A stretch of 64,000 nt of DNA from Alphaproteobacteria bacterium (GCA_017308135.1 JAFKFM010000010.1:172296-236295); one strand, 5' to 3'; positions 1 through 8,752 are shown, counted from the first letter of the stretch. Translations and numbers: made by a program. Notes: generated from the sequence alone by a model not told the origin.

Positions 1-531
1 ATCGTTGTCGCGGAACTTCGCCGCGATGCGCTTCACGTCGTCCCAGGTTTGCGGGAACGTTTCGCCGGTCTTCGTCAGCCAGCTTTGGCGCATGCCGAAG
101 GCCATCTGCACGCGCTGGATGGGCAGGATGATCATGGCGTTGTCGAAGGTCGCGACGCGCAGATCGTCTTCGCTCAAGAAGCCTTTGTCGGCGACTTGGT
201 TCAACGTGGCGCGCAGATCCATGACCTTCTTGGTCTGGGTCTGGATGCGGATGACGCGCTCGTAATTGTTGAAGATCAGATCGGGCGCGGTATTGGTGTT
301 GATCGCCGAGATCACCCGGCCGAACCATTGATCGGTCGGATAGGAGATCGAGCGGACGCTGACGCCGGGCTTGGTTTTGGCGAATTCGGCGCCCGCGCGC
401 TCGAACCACGCCACGCCATTGTCGCCGAGATCGTGCCAGATGACGAGCTGCTGGGCCTTGACGGCGCCGGGCCCGGCCAGGGCGGCGGTGGCCGCGACGG
501 CCGCGGCGCCCAGGAATTGCGCGAGACGCAT
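1..531 (-). CDS. ABC transporter substrate-binding protein, sugar type (partial, 3' end outside window)
   Basis: The first 177 codons are visible on the minus strand from ATG at 531; the gene runs off the left edge. The product begins with a Sec-type signal peptide (MRLAQFLGAAAVAATAALAG... cleaved near VKAQQ), followed by the opening of a family 1 extracellular solute-binding protein: a first beta strand (LVIWHDLG), an AGAEFAKTKPGV segment and an NTAPDLIFNNYE segment, as in carbohydrate-binding proteins. It should capture a sugar or sugar-like compound in the periplasm for an ABC importer lying further left. It is divergent from the LacI regulator at 635, with a LacI-type operator between the two genes, so local repression is likely. 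The substrate cannot be read from the fragment. Confidence 0.85.
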   Translation of the reverse strand, partial: MRLAQFLGAAAVAATAALAGPGAVKAQQLVIWHDLGDNGVAWFERAGAEFAKTKPGVSVRSISYPTDQWFGRVISAINTNTAPDLIFNNYERVIRIQTQTKKVMDLRATLNQVADKGFLSEDDLRVATFDNAMIILPIQRVQMAFGMRQSWLTKTGETFPQTWDDVKRIAAKFRDND

Positions 532-572
532 GGGTTCCTCCCTTTTGTCCGTTTCCCGAAATTAGATCGGAA

Positions 573-590
573 TGGGAAAACGTTTACCCA
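573..590. promoter_or_regulatory. LacI-family operator between divergent binding-protein and lacI-type genes
   Basis: The sequence TGGGAAAACGTTTACCCA is an 18-bp near-perfect palindrome centred on CG (8 of 9 base-pair steps symmetric). A central CG flanked by A/T runs is the classical LacI/GalR-family operator architecture. It lies 42 bp upstream of the binding-protein ATG (531, minus) and 44 bp upstream of the regulator ATG (635, plus), so it could repress both genes. Confidence 0.75.
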
Positions 591-634
591 TGCAGTATAC
601 GTCCAGGCGCTCGGATTCTCAAGCGGGAGAAAAA

Positions 635-1636
635 ATGACGCGTAACGTCTCCATCGGCGACGTCGCCAAGCGCGCGGGCGTGTCGATCGCGACGGTGTCG
701 CGGATCGTCAACGGCATCGCGAAAAAGGCGTCGCCCGAGACGGTCGAACGCGTGCGCAAAGCCATCGCCGAGACCGGCTACCGGCCGACCGGTGCGGGCC
801 AAGCGCTGCGTAAGGGGCATAGCCGGTTGGTCGCGGTATTCGCGGCCAATCTCGCCAACCCGACGATGGCGGCGATCGCCGCATCGATCGAGACGGCGCT
901 GCGCGATGCCGGACTCGCGATGGTGCTGTGCGATACGCATGATCGCGCCGATCTGCAGGACGAATATCTGCTCGAGATGCGGGCCCAGGCCGTGCGTGCC
1001 TACGTGCTGCTCGCCGCCGTCGCGAGCGATGGTCTGCGCGCGGCGCTGACGGGGCCGATCCCCACGCTGTTCGTCAATCGCCGCTGTCCCATCCCGGGCA
1101 AAGCGGCTTTCGTGGGCATCGACAATCGCGCTGCGGGACGGGACGTGGCGCGGGCCTTGGCGCGGGCCGTGCCGAAGGGGAGGCTGACGCTCGTCCATGG
1201 TCCGCTATCGTCCTCGGCCACGGCCGACCGTGTCGCCGGCTTCAAGCGGGAACTCGCGAAGCTCGGCCGGGAACTTGCGCCGGGGGATTCCGCGACGGCC
1301 CCGGGCGTCGACCATCTCGAGATCGGCTATGAGGGCGCGGCGGCGCTATTGTCGGGACCGCCGCCGAAAGGAATCTTCTGCGCGTCCGACCTGATCGCCT
1401 ACGGCGTGCAGCGCCGGTTGCGGGAAGCGAAACTTTCCGTGCCGCGCGACGTGCGGCTGATCGGCTTCGACGATAACCCGCTGAACGACTGGGTCGCGCC
1501 GTGGCTCGCCTCGGTGCGCGTGCCCTATCGCGGCTTTGGCGAGGCGATCGTCGGCGTTCTCGGCGAACTCTGGCGCGGCGATACGCCGCGCGCCGAACTT
1601 CTCGCTTATGAGTTCGTCGAGCGCGGCGCCGCTTAA
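635..1636 (+). CDS. LacI/GalR-family transcriptional regulator
   Basis: The product has 333 residues. The N-terminal helix-turn-helix and hinge read IGDVAKRAGVSIATVSRIVNG (within residues 5-26), the hallmark of LacI/GalR repressors. A periplasmic-binding-protein-like sensor domain follows, ending with the usual FCASDLIAYGV and RLIGFDD segments. The start at 635 is preferred over an in-frame ATG at 572 because it follows a GGGAGA ribosome-binding site, places the HTH at the N-terminus, and leaves the operator at 573-590 outside the coding region. It probably controls the divergent binding-protein operon in response to a sugar ligand, and itself. Confidence 0.93.
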   Translation: MTRNVSIGDVAKRAGVSIATVSRIVNGIAKKASPETVERVRKAIAETGYRPTGAGQALRKGHSRLVAVFAANLANPTMAAIAASIETALRDAGLAMVLCDTHDRADLQDEYLLEMRAQAVRAYVLLAAVASDGLRAALTGPIPTLFVNRRCPIPGKAAFVGIDNRAAGRDVARALARAVPKGRLTLVHGPLSSSATADRVAGFKRELAKLGRELAPGDSATAPGVDHLEIGYEGAAALLSGPPPKGIFCASDLIAYGVQRRLREAKLSVPRDVRLIGFDDNPLNDWVAPWLASVRVPYRGFGEAIVGVLGELWRGDTPRAELLAYEFVERGAA

Positions 1637-1851
1637 TGCGGGTAAAGCCAGCGTCTTGCGGCAAATAGCAGCGGTATCCGACATCGCGCTCGCGATTGCG
1701 GGGCGATGTCGCGGCTTGATTTCCCGCAGCGGCGATCCAGTTTCCGCTGTCCCGATATCGGATACGGAATTTGGAATGCCCGGCAAACTTCCTATCGGCG
1801 GCGGCGGCGTCGACGACGGGCGTGCGGCCCCGCGCGTGAAGGAGTAGGCGC

Positions 1852-2418
1852 ATGGGATCATGCGTCCCGCGGCGCGTCGTTCTTCTCGGTGCGGCCGGAA
1901 TGGCCCTAACGCCGCCGTCTTTCGCCGATGACGATCCGTGGTGCGCCCTTCGTGCGGGTGCGATCGTGCTGTTCCGCCATGCGAACGCGCCCGGCGTGGG
2001 CGATCCACCCGGCATGCGGATCGGCGATTGTACGACACAACGCAATCTCGACGCGGCCGGACGCGATCAGGCGCGCGCCATCGGGCGGGAATTCGCCGCG
2101 CGTGAAATCCAAGTCGGCCGCGTATTGACGTCGCGCTGGTGCCGCGCGGTCGATACGGCAGCGCTCGCCTTTCCGGGGCGTCCGGTCCAAGAACCGGCAT
2201 TCGACTCTTTCTTCGATCGGCGCGAGGAACGTCTGCGCCAAACTGCCGCAGCCTTGCGCGTGTTGGAGGAATGGCGCGGTCCGGGGGCGCTCGTCGTCGT
2301 GACGCATCAAGTGAATATCGCCGCTTTGACGGGCGTTTCGCCGGCCTCGGCGGAAGGCGTGGTCGTGACGGTGAATACGGGCGGCCTGCGTCCGGTGGGT
2401 CGGATCCGGATCGAATGA
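1852..2418 (+). CDS. histidine phosphatase-superfamily protein, probably exported
   Basis: The product has 188 residues. After a short hydrophobic N-terminus ending in SFADDD, which resembles a signal peptide, it shows the histidine-phosphatase signatures: IVLFRHANAPG (the RH phosphohistidine motif), TSRWCRAVDTA (second Arg) and VVVTHQVNIAALTG (second His). Such small proteins with an RHAN rather than RHG core hydrolyse phosphate esters or are uncharacterised. The substrate is unknown. The gene follows lacI after a 215-bp gap containing an imperfect inverted repeat, so it may be a separate transcription unit. Confidence 0.8.
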   Translation: MGSCVPRRVVLLGAAGMALTPPSFADDDPWCALRAGAIVLFRHANAPGVGDPPGMRIGDCTTQRNLDAAGRDQARAIGREFAAREIQVGRVLTSRWCRAVDTAALAFPGRPVQEPAFDSFFDRREERLRQTAAALRVLEEWRGPGALVVVTHQVNIAALTGVSPASAEGVVVTVNTGGLRPVGRIRIE

Positions 2419-2452
2419 TCCGGCGATACGGGACCGGCGTATCGATCTCGCT

Positions 2453-3409
2453 ATGGGCACGAACGAAGCCATCATCGAACCCGCGGCGATGCCGATGCGC
2501 GCGACCCCGGCGCGCTTCGACTTCACGCATCCGGCGCTGACGCGCCCGGATTTGAAGTTCGTGCGCGACGACGACCGCCTGCCGACATTGACCTTCGATC
2601 TCGGCGGGGTGCGCGCGGCCGTGCCGCTGCGCCAAGTCGCGGCGAATTACGCGATCCCAGATCGTCACCCCGATCTCGATCTGTTGAATAGTGTCGAGGC
2701 GGCGCTGCGATTCAGCCGGGCGATCGCGCCCGGCGATCCGATTCCGTCGGAAACGCGCGACGCGACGCCGTCTTGGACGCCGCGACCGCCATATCTGTGC
2801 CGCGCCGCGCTGAAACTGGGCCGCGCATTGGGGGCTTCGCCATTCGCGGGTTGCGACGATCCGGCGGAGATGCTGCGCGATCTGGCGCGCGCCGTCCGCG
2901 CGAACGCGGCGGGGGCGGCGCCCGATGCCGCCGCGATGGCCGAGTTGACGCGCGACGTCGCGCGGGTCGAATGGCTGTGCCGTGCCGTCGTCGCGGCGCA
3001 GCGCGTGCTCGGCGGGCTCGCGAAAGCGGGGGCGGAACGCGGCATGCGCTCGGTGTCGGAAACCACGCGCGCGGGTGCCGTGGCGCTGCGGGCCCCCGCA
3101 TTGTGGGCGTCCGATTTCGCCATGCGTGCCGATGCGCAGGCCGCCGATCTGCGCGCCGCCTGCCGGGCGGTGCCCGCGTTCCGCCGCCGGCTCAATCCGA
3201 TCGTCGCGTCGTTGCGCGCCTTCGCCTTGGATATAGAGCCGCTCGTGGCGCTGTGGAACGCGGAGACCGCGCGGCCCGACGGTGCGTCGGCGCTCGGGCT
3301 CGAGAAGATCGCGACGATGGCGATCCGGCGCTACGGCAAATTCAAATCAGCCGATTTCGAATGGACGCCGCCGGCGGCGCGTCCCGGCCATCACGCCTTC
3401 GACGCTTGA
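2453..3409 (+). CDS. hypothetical protein, Ala/Arg-rich
   Basis: The product has 318 residues and belongs to no family I recognise. It has no obvious signal peptide or membrane segment. The sequence is helical in character, with many Ala-Arg-rich stretches (for example around residues 140-200). It is probably cytoplasmic. It lies 34 bp after the phosphatase gene and 24 bp before the PAS gene, all on the same strand, so the three may be cotranscribed. The long open frame, normal GC-rich third positions and compact spacing support a real gene; function is unknown. Confidence 0.6.
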   Translation: MGTNEAIIEPAAMPMRATPARFDFTHPALTRPDLKFVRDDDRLPTLTFDLGGVRAAVPLRQVAANYAIPDRHPDLDLLNSVEAALRFSRAIAPGDPIPSETRDATPSWTPRPPYLCRAALKLGRALGASPFAGCDDPAEMLRDLARAVRANAAGAAPDAAAMAELTRDVARVEWLCRAVVAAQRVLGGLAKAGAERGMRSVSETTRAGAVALRAPALWASDFAMRADAQAADLRAACRAVPAFRRRLNPIVASLRAFALDIEPLVALWNAETARPDGASALGLEKIATMAIRRYGKFKSADFEWTPPAARPGHHAFDA

Positions 3410-3433
3410 GCCGCCGATGCAAAGCGAGTTCCC

Positions 3434-3937
3434 ATGACCGACACGATCTCCATGGCGCCGATCCCGGAGGATCGGCATCGCGATCTCGATCTCGCCGAAC
3501 TGGGATCGTATCCGGCCCTCGCCGAATGCGTCAGACTCTGGCGGCAGGCCTGTCGCGACGGCGAGTTGCCGGCGGCGCTGCCTGCTGAAGACGTCCCGGC
3601 GGCGGTCAAGCCTTATACGATGCTGCTCGATTATCTGCCCGAGCGGCGCGACGCGCGGGTACGCATGGTCGGCAACTATGTCGGCGAGCGCGCGGATTTC
3701 GAGACGGTCGGACGGAATCTGCGCGGCTATTTCAACGACGAGGACGCGCAAATCGTCTATGCCGGGCTGGAACGCGCGGCGACGACGCGCGAGCCCAGCC
3801 TCGCGCGGCGCGACTACGTGACGATCGAGGGCAAGCGCTTCCGCTACGTGCGGCTGATCCTGCCGCTGGCGAGCGACGGGCGCAATGTCGACGGATTCTT
3901 CAAGACGATCGAGCCATCGACGCTGATCGCGTCGTGA
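3434..3937 (+). CDS. PAS domain-containing protein (PAS_5-like)
   Basis: The product has 167 residues. The layout resembles the PAS_5 family common in Rhodospirillales: an LRLWRQACRDGELP-like opening helix, a central VRMVGNYVGERADFETVGRNLRGYF segment (residues 75-100) and a C-terminal strand pair (RYVRLILPLASDG...GFFKTI) as in haem- or ligand-binding PAS folds. No output domain is present, so it is a stand-alone sensory or adaptor module whose partner is unknown. The visible motif at the start of the family (leucine and tryptophan followed by acidic and basic residues) is retained. A dispersed hairpin follows downstream at 4246-4278. Confidence 0.7.
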   Translation: MTDTISMAPIPEDRHRDLDLAELGSYPALAECVRLWRQACRDGELPAALPAEDVPAAVKPYTMLLDYLPERRDARVRMVGNYVGERADFETVGRNLRGYFNDEDAQIVYAGLERAATTREPSLARRDYVTIEGKRFRYVRLILPLASDGRNVDGFFKTIEPSTLIAS

Positions 3938-4190
3938 CGTCAGATCGCCTTGGGCATGACGCGCCGCAGGGGATTGGAACAAGCGGTCTGAGTGTCGAAG
4001 GGCGGAATCAATATAGCCTTTACGCCTATCGCGGAGGGCATGCGTCCTCGAAGGAACCGCTCAATGCCGAGTGTTAGCTAGAAAGCGTTAGACGCTCACA
4101 TTTTTCTCGAAAGACCTCCAACGCCTCGATTCGTCATTAAACGATATTGAAATAACCGAATTTTACTCGGTCTGGGGCGCTGGACGCGAG

Positions 4191-4228
4191 GCGATGCGTC
4201 ACGGGAAACGAACCCGCTACGTCGACCA
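4191..4228 (+). repeat. tRNA 3'-end-like remnant upstream of a dispersed hairpin (copy 1)
   Basis: The segment contains ACGGG-AAACGAA-CCCGCT followed by an acceptor-like ACGTCG and ACCA, resembling a T arm, acceptor strand and CCA end. It aligns over about 38 bases with 40804-40842, which has the same arrangement upstream of another copy of the same hairpin. The loop is not a standard TTCRANN loop, and I find no 5' half of a tRNA, so this is a remnant rather than a functional gene. Confidence 0.4.
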
Positions 4229-4245
4229 CCATCACGCGTGACGAA

Positions 4246-4278
4246 GAAGCCCGCCCTGGGCAACCAGCTTCGGGCCTC
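4246..4278. terminator. dispersed hairpin terminator, copy 1
   Basis: An outer stem GAAGCCCG (4246-4253) pairs with CGGGCCTC (4271-4278) with one mismatch. An inner stem CTGG (4256-4259) and CCAG (4264-4267) is closed by a GCAA (GNRA) loop. It sits between the plus-strand PAS gene and the minus-strand ATPase gene, where it can end transcription from either side. Four related hairpins occur at 14346, 40858, 49727 and 56841. Confidence 0.75.
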
Positions 4279-4337
4279 GGCTATTTACGTGGCCAACGCG
4301 CGCGGTCCGGCCAGCCCGCGTGCCTTGTAAGCGGAAA

Positions 4338-5435
4338 TCAGCCGCGTAGGCGCGCGCCTTCGGGGTCGAAGAAATGCGCGAGCGCTGTGTCGACGGTGAC
4401 GGCGACGGTCTCGCCGCTGGCCGGCAAAAGGCGGCCATCGGCCATGCCGACCAGTTCGTGACCATGGGCGCGCAACGTGACCTGCGTCGCGGACCCCAGC
4501 GGTTCGGCGATGATCACGGTTCCCTCGAAGCGCACTTCGTCCGGCCGCAAGGCGGCGCCCGGACCGGCCATTTCGACGCGCAGATCGTCGGGCCGGATGC
4601 CCGCGACGACGCGCTCGCGCGTTCCGGCGGCGGTCGGCGAAACGGGGATGACGGCGCCGTCGCCCAGTCGCAGCGCACACGTAGCGCCGTCGCGAACGAC
4701 CGGCAGGGTCATGAAATTCATCGTGGGCGTGCCGATGAAGCCGGCGACGAATATGCTAGCCGGCGTATGGAACACATCCAGCGGCGTGCCGACCTGTTCG
4801 ATCCGTCCGTCGCGCATGATGACGATCCGGTCGGCGAGGGTCATCGCCTCGACCTGGTCGTGCGTCACATAGATCGTGGTCGTGCGCAGCGTTTGATGCA
4901 GGCGTTTGATTTCGGTGCGGACCTGGCCGCGCAACTGCGCATCGAGATTGGAGAGCGGCTCGTCGAACAGAAACACCGACGGGTCGCGCACGATCGCGCG
5001 GCCCATCGCCACGCGCTGACGCTGGCCGCCGGACAACTCGCTCGGCCGGCGGTCGAGATAGGCGGTCAGGCCCAGCGTCTCGGCCGCGCGCTTCACCTTG
5101 GTCTCGATCTCGTCCTTCGGGCGCTTCGCCGCCAGCAGGCCGAACGCGATATTCTTGAACACGCTCATATGCGGATAGAGCGCGTAATTCTGGAACACCA
5201 TCGCGATGTCGCGATCCTTGGGCTCCAGCCTGTTCACCACCTTGTCGCCAATGCGCAGCGTGCCCGCCGTGACGCTCTCCAGCCCCGCGATCATGCGCAG
5301 CGTGGTCGACTTGCCGCACCCCGACGGCCCGACCAGCACGATGAATTCGCCATCGGCGACGTCGAGGTCGATGCCGTGAACGACCTCGGTCTGGCCGTAG
5401 CGCTTGACCAATCCTTGTAAGGCGAGGCTGGCCAT
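4338..5435 (-). CDS. ugpC: ABC transporter ATP-binding protein, UgpC/MalK type
   Basis: The product has 365 residues, the normal length of MalK/UgpC ATPases. Visible motifs are Walker A GPSGCGKST (residues 36-44), Q-loop VFQNYALYPH (from 80), signature LSGGQ (134-138), Walker B VFLFDEP (154-160) and the H-loop in YVTHDQ. A C-terminal regulatory TOBE-type domain (from about residue 240, TPTMNFM onward) is typical for carbohydrate importers. It powers import through the two permeases encoded upstream in the same minus-strand operon (8727 to 4338). The symbol denotes the family; the true substrate need not be glycerol-3-phosphate, and UgpC-type ATPases are often shared between several sugar importers. 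Confidence 0.92.
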   Translation of the reverse strand: MASLALQGLVKRYGQTEVVHGIDLDVADGEFIVLVGPSGCGKSTTLRMIAGLESVTAGTLRIGDKVVNRLEPKDRDIAMVFQNYALYPHMSVFKNIAFGLLAAKRPKDEIETKVKRAAETLGLTAYLDRRPSELSGGQRQRVAMGRAIVRDPSVFLFDEPLSNLDAQLRGQVRTEIKRLHQTLRTTTIYVTHDQVEAMTLADRIVIMRDGRIEQVGTPLDVFHTPASIFVAGFIGTPTMNFMTLPVVRDGATCALRLGDGAVIPVSPTAAGTRERVVAGIRPDDLRVEMAGPGAALRPDEVRFEGTVIIAEPLGSATQVTLRAHGHELVGMADGRLLPASGETVAVTVDTALAHFFDPEGARLRG

Positions 5436-5438
5436 CGC

Positions 5439-6956
5439 TCAGCCCCCGCTCCGCGCGGCGAGCTTGTCGCGCGCGGCCTTGGCCGCCGCCGCATGGGCCG
5501 CCAAGCGATCGCGCAAGCGTTTAGCACCCGCGCGATGCCGGATCGCGGCTTCGGCCAGCGCTTCGGGGGCGGGGCCGCCGGGCAATTTGCGCACGGCGAT
5601 GAAGTTCTCCGGCGATGCGGCTTCGCGGAAACGCGCCTCGCTTAATTTCGGTGCGCGGCCGCAAGTCTCCGCGAAAGCGGCTGCGAAGATGGCATAGGGC
5701 ACGCTGCCGAGATCGTCGCCGCTCTCCTTCATCGCGCGCGCGAGCTGGGCGGCAACGTGATGCGCGCGGCCGAAAGGAATGCCTTCTTCGCGCACCAGCG
5801 TGTCGGCCAGCTCGGTGATCGTCGCGAAGGAGCGCGCGATATTGGCGCGCGCGCGGGCTTCGTCGATCGTGGCGCTGGCGGCGACACCTTGCATCAGGTC
5901 GAGAACGCGCGCGGCCATCGCGAAGGCTTCGTAGCCTTGGCTGTGCACCTCGTGCTCGTTGTCGTTCATATCGGTGAAGGGCGTATTGTGCAGCGCCGTC
6001 AACACCGCTTCGCAGCGCCCGGCGGTCAGCGACGCCATCAGCCGCATATGTTCGACCGGCACCGGGTTGCGTTTCTGCGGCATGATCGAGCTGATTTGGA
6101 CGAAGCCGTCCGAGAACCGCAATTGCCCGACCTCGAACGACGTCCAAAATGCCATATCCTGCGCGAAGCGGCCGAGATTGAGCGCCATCAGCTTGATCGC
6201 GGCGTAGACCTGCGACGTGTAATCGGCCGAGGCGATGCAGCCATAGGAATTTGGCAGGATGTCCGCGAAGCCGAGCAATTCGGCGACGCGCGCGCGATTC
6301 AGCGGAAAGCCCGTCGTGGTGATCGCGGCCGCACCCATGGTGCAAAGATCGGCGGTTTGGCGCGCTTGCTCCAGACGTTCGGCGTCGCGCAGCAAGGTTT
6401 CGATGATCGCGCCCAAATAATGGCCATAGGTCGAGGGCTGCGCCGGTTGGCCATGGGTATAGGCGAGGATGATCGTGCGCGCGTCGCGCACCGAGCGTTC
6501 GATCAGTGTTTCGATCAGTCCGGTCAATTGGGCGACGAGCGCGTCGAGCCGCTCCTTCAGCGCCATCTTGAACAGCGTGTGATCGATATCGTTGCGCGAG
6601 CGGCCGGTATGCAGGCGCGCCGCCGTATCGACGCCGACATGGCGCGCCAATTCGCGCTCGATATAGAAGAACAGATCCTCGTGCTCGCCGGTATAGGCGA
6701 CGGGTTCTTTGCGCGACGCCAAATCGGCTTCGATGGCGGCCAGTGCACGCAACAGGCTCGCGATGTCCTCGGCGCTCAACAGGCCTTGCTCGTGCAGCAT
6801 CACGCCATGGGCGCGGTGCATCGTCATCAAATGGCCGAGATGATGGGCCTGGCTCAACCCGAACGCCGGGGCGAGCACCGCGCGCGCGAAGGCGGGGGCG
6901 GGGAAGCGATCGTCGCTGCCTTCGACGGGTTTCGAATTCGGGGGCAAAGCGGCCAT
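5439..6956 (-). CDS. argininosuccinate lyase-like C-N lyase (divergent, in sugar ABC operon)
   Basis: The product has 505 residues and belongs to the fumarase/aspartase/argininosuccinate lyase superfamily. It shows HTGRSRND (116-123), YTHGQPAQPST (from 167, the catalytic-acid His region) and the superfamily signature SSIMPQKRNP (289-298). Biosynthetic ArgH is usually about 460 residues and has KNPD at the end of the signature; here it is RNPV, and the C-terminus is longer. These enzymes cleave a C-N bond and release fumarate. The gene lies 3 bp upstream of the ATPase gene and 2 bp downstream of a permease gene, so it most likely acts on the imported compound rather than in arginine synthesis. 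EDDS-lyase-like activity on an N-substituted aspartate is one possibility. The ATG at 6956 gives the shortest intergenic gap. Confidence 0.8.
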   Translation of the reverse strand: MAALPPNSKPVEGSDDRFPAPAFARAVLAPAFGLSQAHHLGHLMTMHRAHGVMLHEQGLLSAEDIASLLRALAAIEADLASRKEPVAYTGEHEDLFFYIERELARHVGVDTAARLHTGRSRNDIDHTLFKMALKERLDALVAQLTGLIETLIERSVRDARTIILAYTHGQPAQPSTYGHYLGAIIETLLRDAERLEQARQTADLCTMGAAAITTTGFPLNRARVAELLGFADILPNSYGCIASADYTSQVYAAIKLMALNLGRFAQDMAFWTSFEVGQLRFSDGFVQISSIMPQKRNPVPVEHMRLMASLTAGRCEAVLTALHNTPFTDMNDNEHEVHSQGYEAFAMAARVLDLMQGVAASATIDEARARANIARSFATITELADTLVREEGIPFGRAHHVAAQLARAMKESGDDLGSVPYAIFAAAFAETCGRAPKLSEARFREAASPENFIAVRKLPGGPAPEALAEAAIRHRAGAKRLRDRLAAHAAAAKAARDKLAARSGG

Positions 6957-6958
6957 GT

Positions 6959-7828
6959 TCAACCTTTCAGTCCGGCCAGCACGACGCCGCGGATGATGTA
7001 GCGCTGGAAAACGATGAAGACGACGAGCGTGGGCAAGGTCGCGATCGTGGCGCCCGCCATGACGAGTTCCCAGTCGGTGAGGTTCTCGCCCGAGAACGAG
7101 GCGAGCCCGACGGGCAGCGTGTAAAGCGCGCGGTCGTTGGTGACGATCAGCGGCCACAAAAATGCGGTCCAATTGCCGAGGAACGTGAAAATGCCGAGCG
7201 CCGACAGCGCGGGGGTGACCAGCGGCAGCGCGACCTTCCACCAGATCTTGAATTCGCTGAGGCCGTCGATGCGCGCGGCGTGGATGTAGTCGTCGGGCAC
7301 GCCCATGAAGAATTGGCGCATCAAAAACACGCCGAAGCCGGTCATCAGCCCGGGGAACATGATGCCCCAATAGCTGTTGAGCCAGCCGAAATTCTTGGCC
7401 ATCACGTACCACGGCACGATCAGCATTTCGGTCGGGATCATCAACGTGCTGAGAATGGCGATGAACACGAACTCGCGGCCGCGGAACTCGAACTTCGCCA
7501 ACGTGTAGCCGATCAGCGCGTCGAAGAAGAGAACCGAAATCGTGACCAGCGCGCTGGTCACGATCGAATTGACGAACCACAGGCCGAAGCGCGTTTTCTC
7601 GAAAATGAAGATGTAGTTTTCGAAAGTCGGCTCGTGCGGGATGAGGTTGATCTCGTAGACCTCGTGCGGCGCCTTGAACGACGTGCCGATCATATAGGCG
7701 AGCGGCGTCATCATCACGATCGCGCCGATCGCCAGCAGCGTCCAAGCGACGACCAATCCGGGGCGTTCGGCCAACGCCACGCGCCAGGGGCGTTCGGCGT
7801 CGAACAACGACATCGTGGGGCCGGCCAT
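6959..7828 (-). CDS. carbohydrate ABC transporter permease, UgpE/MalG type
   Basis: The product has 289 residues with six hydrophobic segments and the cytoplasmic EAA-type loop DDYIHAARIDGLSEFKIWWKVALPLVTPAL, which docks on the ATPase. The C-terminal RYIIRGVVLAGLKG is characteristic of the MalG/UgpE half of sugar importers. Its ATG (7826-7828) overlaps the stop codon of the upstream permease (7828-7830), indicating translational coupling. It forms the membrane channel with the product of 7828-8727. Confidence 0.93.
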   Translation of the reverse strand: MAGPTMSLFDAERPWRVALAERPGLVVAWTLLAIGAIVMMTPLAYMIGTSFKAPHEVYEINLIPHEPTFENYIFIFEKTRFGLWFVNSIVTSALVTISVLFFDALIGYTLAKFEFRGREFVFIAILSTLMIPTEMLIVPWYVMAKNFGWLNSYWGIMFPGLMTGFGVFLMRQFFMGVPDDYIHAARIDGLSEFKIWWKVALPLVTPALSALGIFTFLGNWTAFLWPLIVTNDRALYTLPVGLASFSGENLTDWELVMAGATIATLPTLVVFIVFQRYIIRGVVLAGLKG

Positions 7829-8727
7829 CAGCCCGTCCTCGTGCGCATCAAGCGCAGCTGGATCAAGCTGATGACCAGCAAGATCAGGAACAGGATGATC
7901 GTCTGCGCGGCCGCGTAGCCCATCTGATAGGACCGGAAGGCGGTCTCGTAGATATACAGCACCAGCGGTTTGGTGCTGTTGAGCGGCCCGCCGGCGCCGT
8001 TGTCGGTCATGTTGTAGACCGTGTCGAAGATGCGCAGGAACCCGATCGACGAAATCACGACCAGGAACACGATCGTGGGACGCAGCAGCGGCAGCGTGAT
8101 TTCGCGCAGCACCATCCAGCGGCCCGCACCGTCGATGCGCGCCGCTTCGTAATAGCTCGACGGGATGGCGCGCAAGCCGGCCATGAACAGCACGATCTGG
8201 AAGCCGAGTCCCGCCCAGATCGCCGGGGCGAGGGCGGCGGGCAGGGCCTGGAACGTGGAGCGCAGGAAGGGCTGGGTGTCGAAGCCGACGGCGTTCAGCA
8301 GGTTGTTGAACAGCCCGACCGGCGGCGGCTGATAGAACCAGCGCCACACCCACGCCATCGCCACGGTCGAGGTGAGATGGGGAATGAAATAGCAAGCACG
8401 GATCAGCCCGTGGGCAAAGCGCACCTGATCGAGGTAGTAGGCGACGACGAAGGCGATCACGAGGCTGACGGGCGCGCCGACCGCGAGATAGATGAAGGTG
8501 TTCTTGAAGGCGATCCAGAACACCGGATCGTTCAGCATCCGGCTGAAATTCGACAGCCCCGCATAGCGCGGCGGCGACAGAAGATTCCATTCGGTGAACG
8601 CGATCGCGAAGGATTCGAACGCGGGATAGAAGCGGATCACGCCGAAAAACACGATCGGCACCGCCAGGAATATCCAGGCCTGGATGGCGAGCTTGCGCTC
8701 GATCGTCAGAAAATCGCCCATCCGCAT
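7828..8727 (-). CDS. carbohydrate ABC transporter permease, UgpA/MalF type
   Basis: The product has 299 residues, with an N-terminal membrane segment (AIQAWIFLAVPIVFFGVIRF) and five more downstream. The EAA loop reads SSYYEAARIDGAGRWMVLREITLPLLRPT. This is the first gene of the minus-strand operon permease-permease-lyase-ATPase. No binding-protein gene is in the operon; the nearest candidate is the plus-strand gene at 10999. The ROK-type palindrome at 8753-8777 lies 26-50 bp upstream of its ATG, well placed to control the operon. Confidence 0.93.
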   Translation of the reverse strand: MRMGDFLTIERKLAIQAWIFLAVPIVFFGVIRFYPAFESFAIAFTEWNLLSPPRYAGLSNFSRMLNDPVFWIAFKNTFIYLAVGAPVSLVIAFVVAYYLDQVRFAHGLIRACYFIPHLTSTVAMAWVWRWFYQPPPVGLFNNLLNAVGFDTQPFLRSTFQALPAALAPAIWAGLGFQIVLFMAGLRAIPSSYYEAARIDGAGRWMVLREITLPLLRPTIVFLVVISSIGFLRIFDTVYNMTDNGAGGPLNSTKPLVLYIYETAFRSYQMGYAAAQTIILFLILLVISLIQLRLMRTRTG

Positions 8728-8752
8728 CCCGCATCTGCCGCTTGTTGCGGCG

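Larger units (their letters stand above)
3938..4337. other. 400-bp intergenic region between convergent genes
   Basis: No convincing gene is present. The stretch is noticeably more AT-rich than its surroundings around 4000-4190. It ends with a tRNA 3'-end-like segment (4191-4228, ending ACCA) and the dispersed hairpin terminator (4246-4278). On the minus strand near 3945-4005 there is a short open stretch ending in RRVMPKAI and a stop, which could be the tail of a decayed gene but is too short to assign. Confidence 0.5.

Noticed and set aside
572..634. Upstream ATG at 572 as start of the first LacI regulator
   Set aside because: It would place the operator inside the coding region and add residues before the HTH; the ATG at 635 has a ribosome-binding site.
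3944..4010. Minus-strand peptide ending in CSNPLRRVMPKAI and stop
   Set aside because: It looks like a protein C-terminus but is short and has no recognisable upstream domain; it could be chance.
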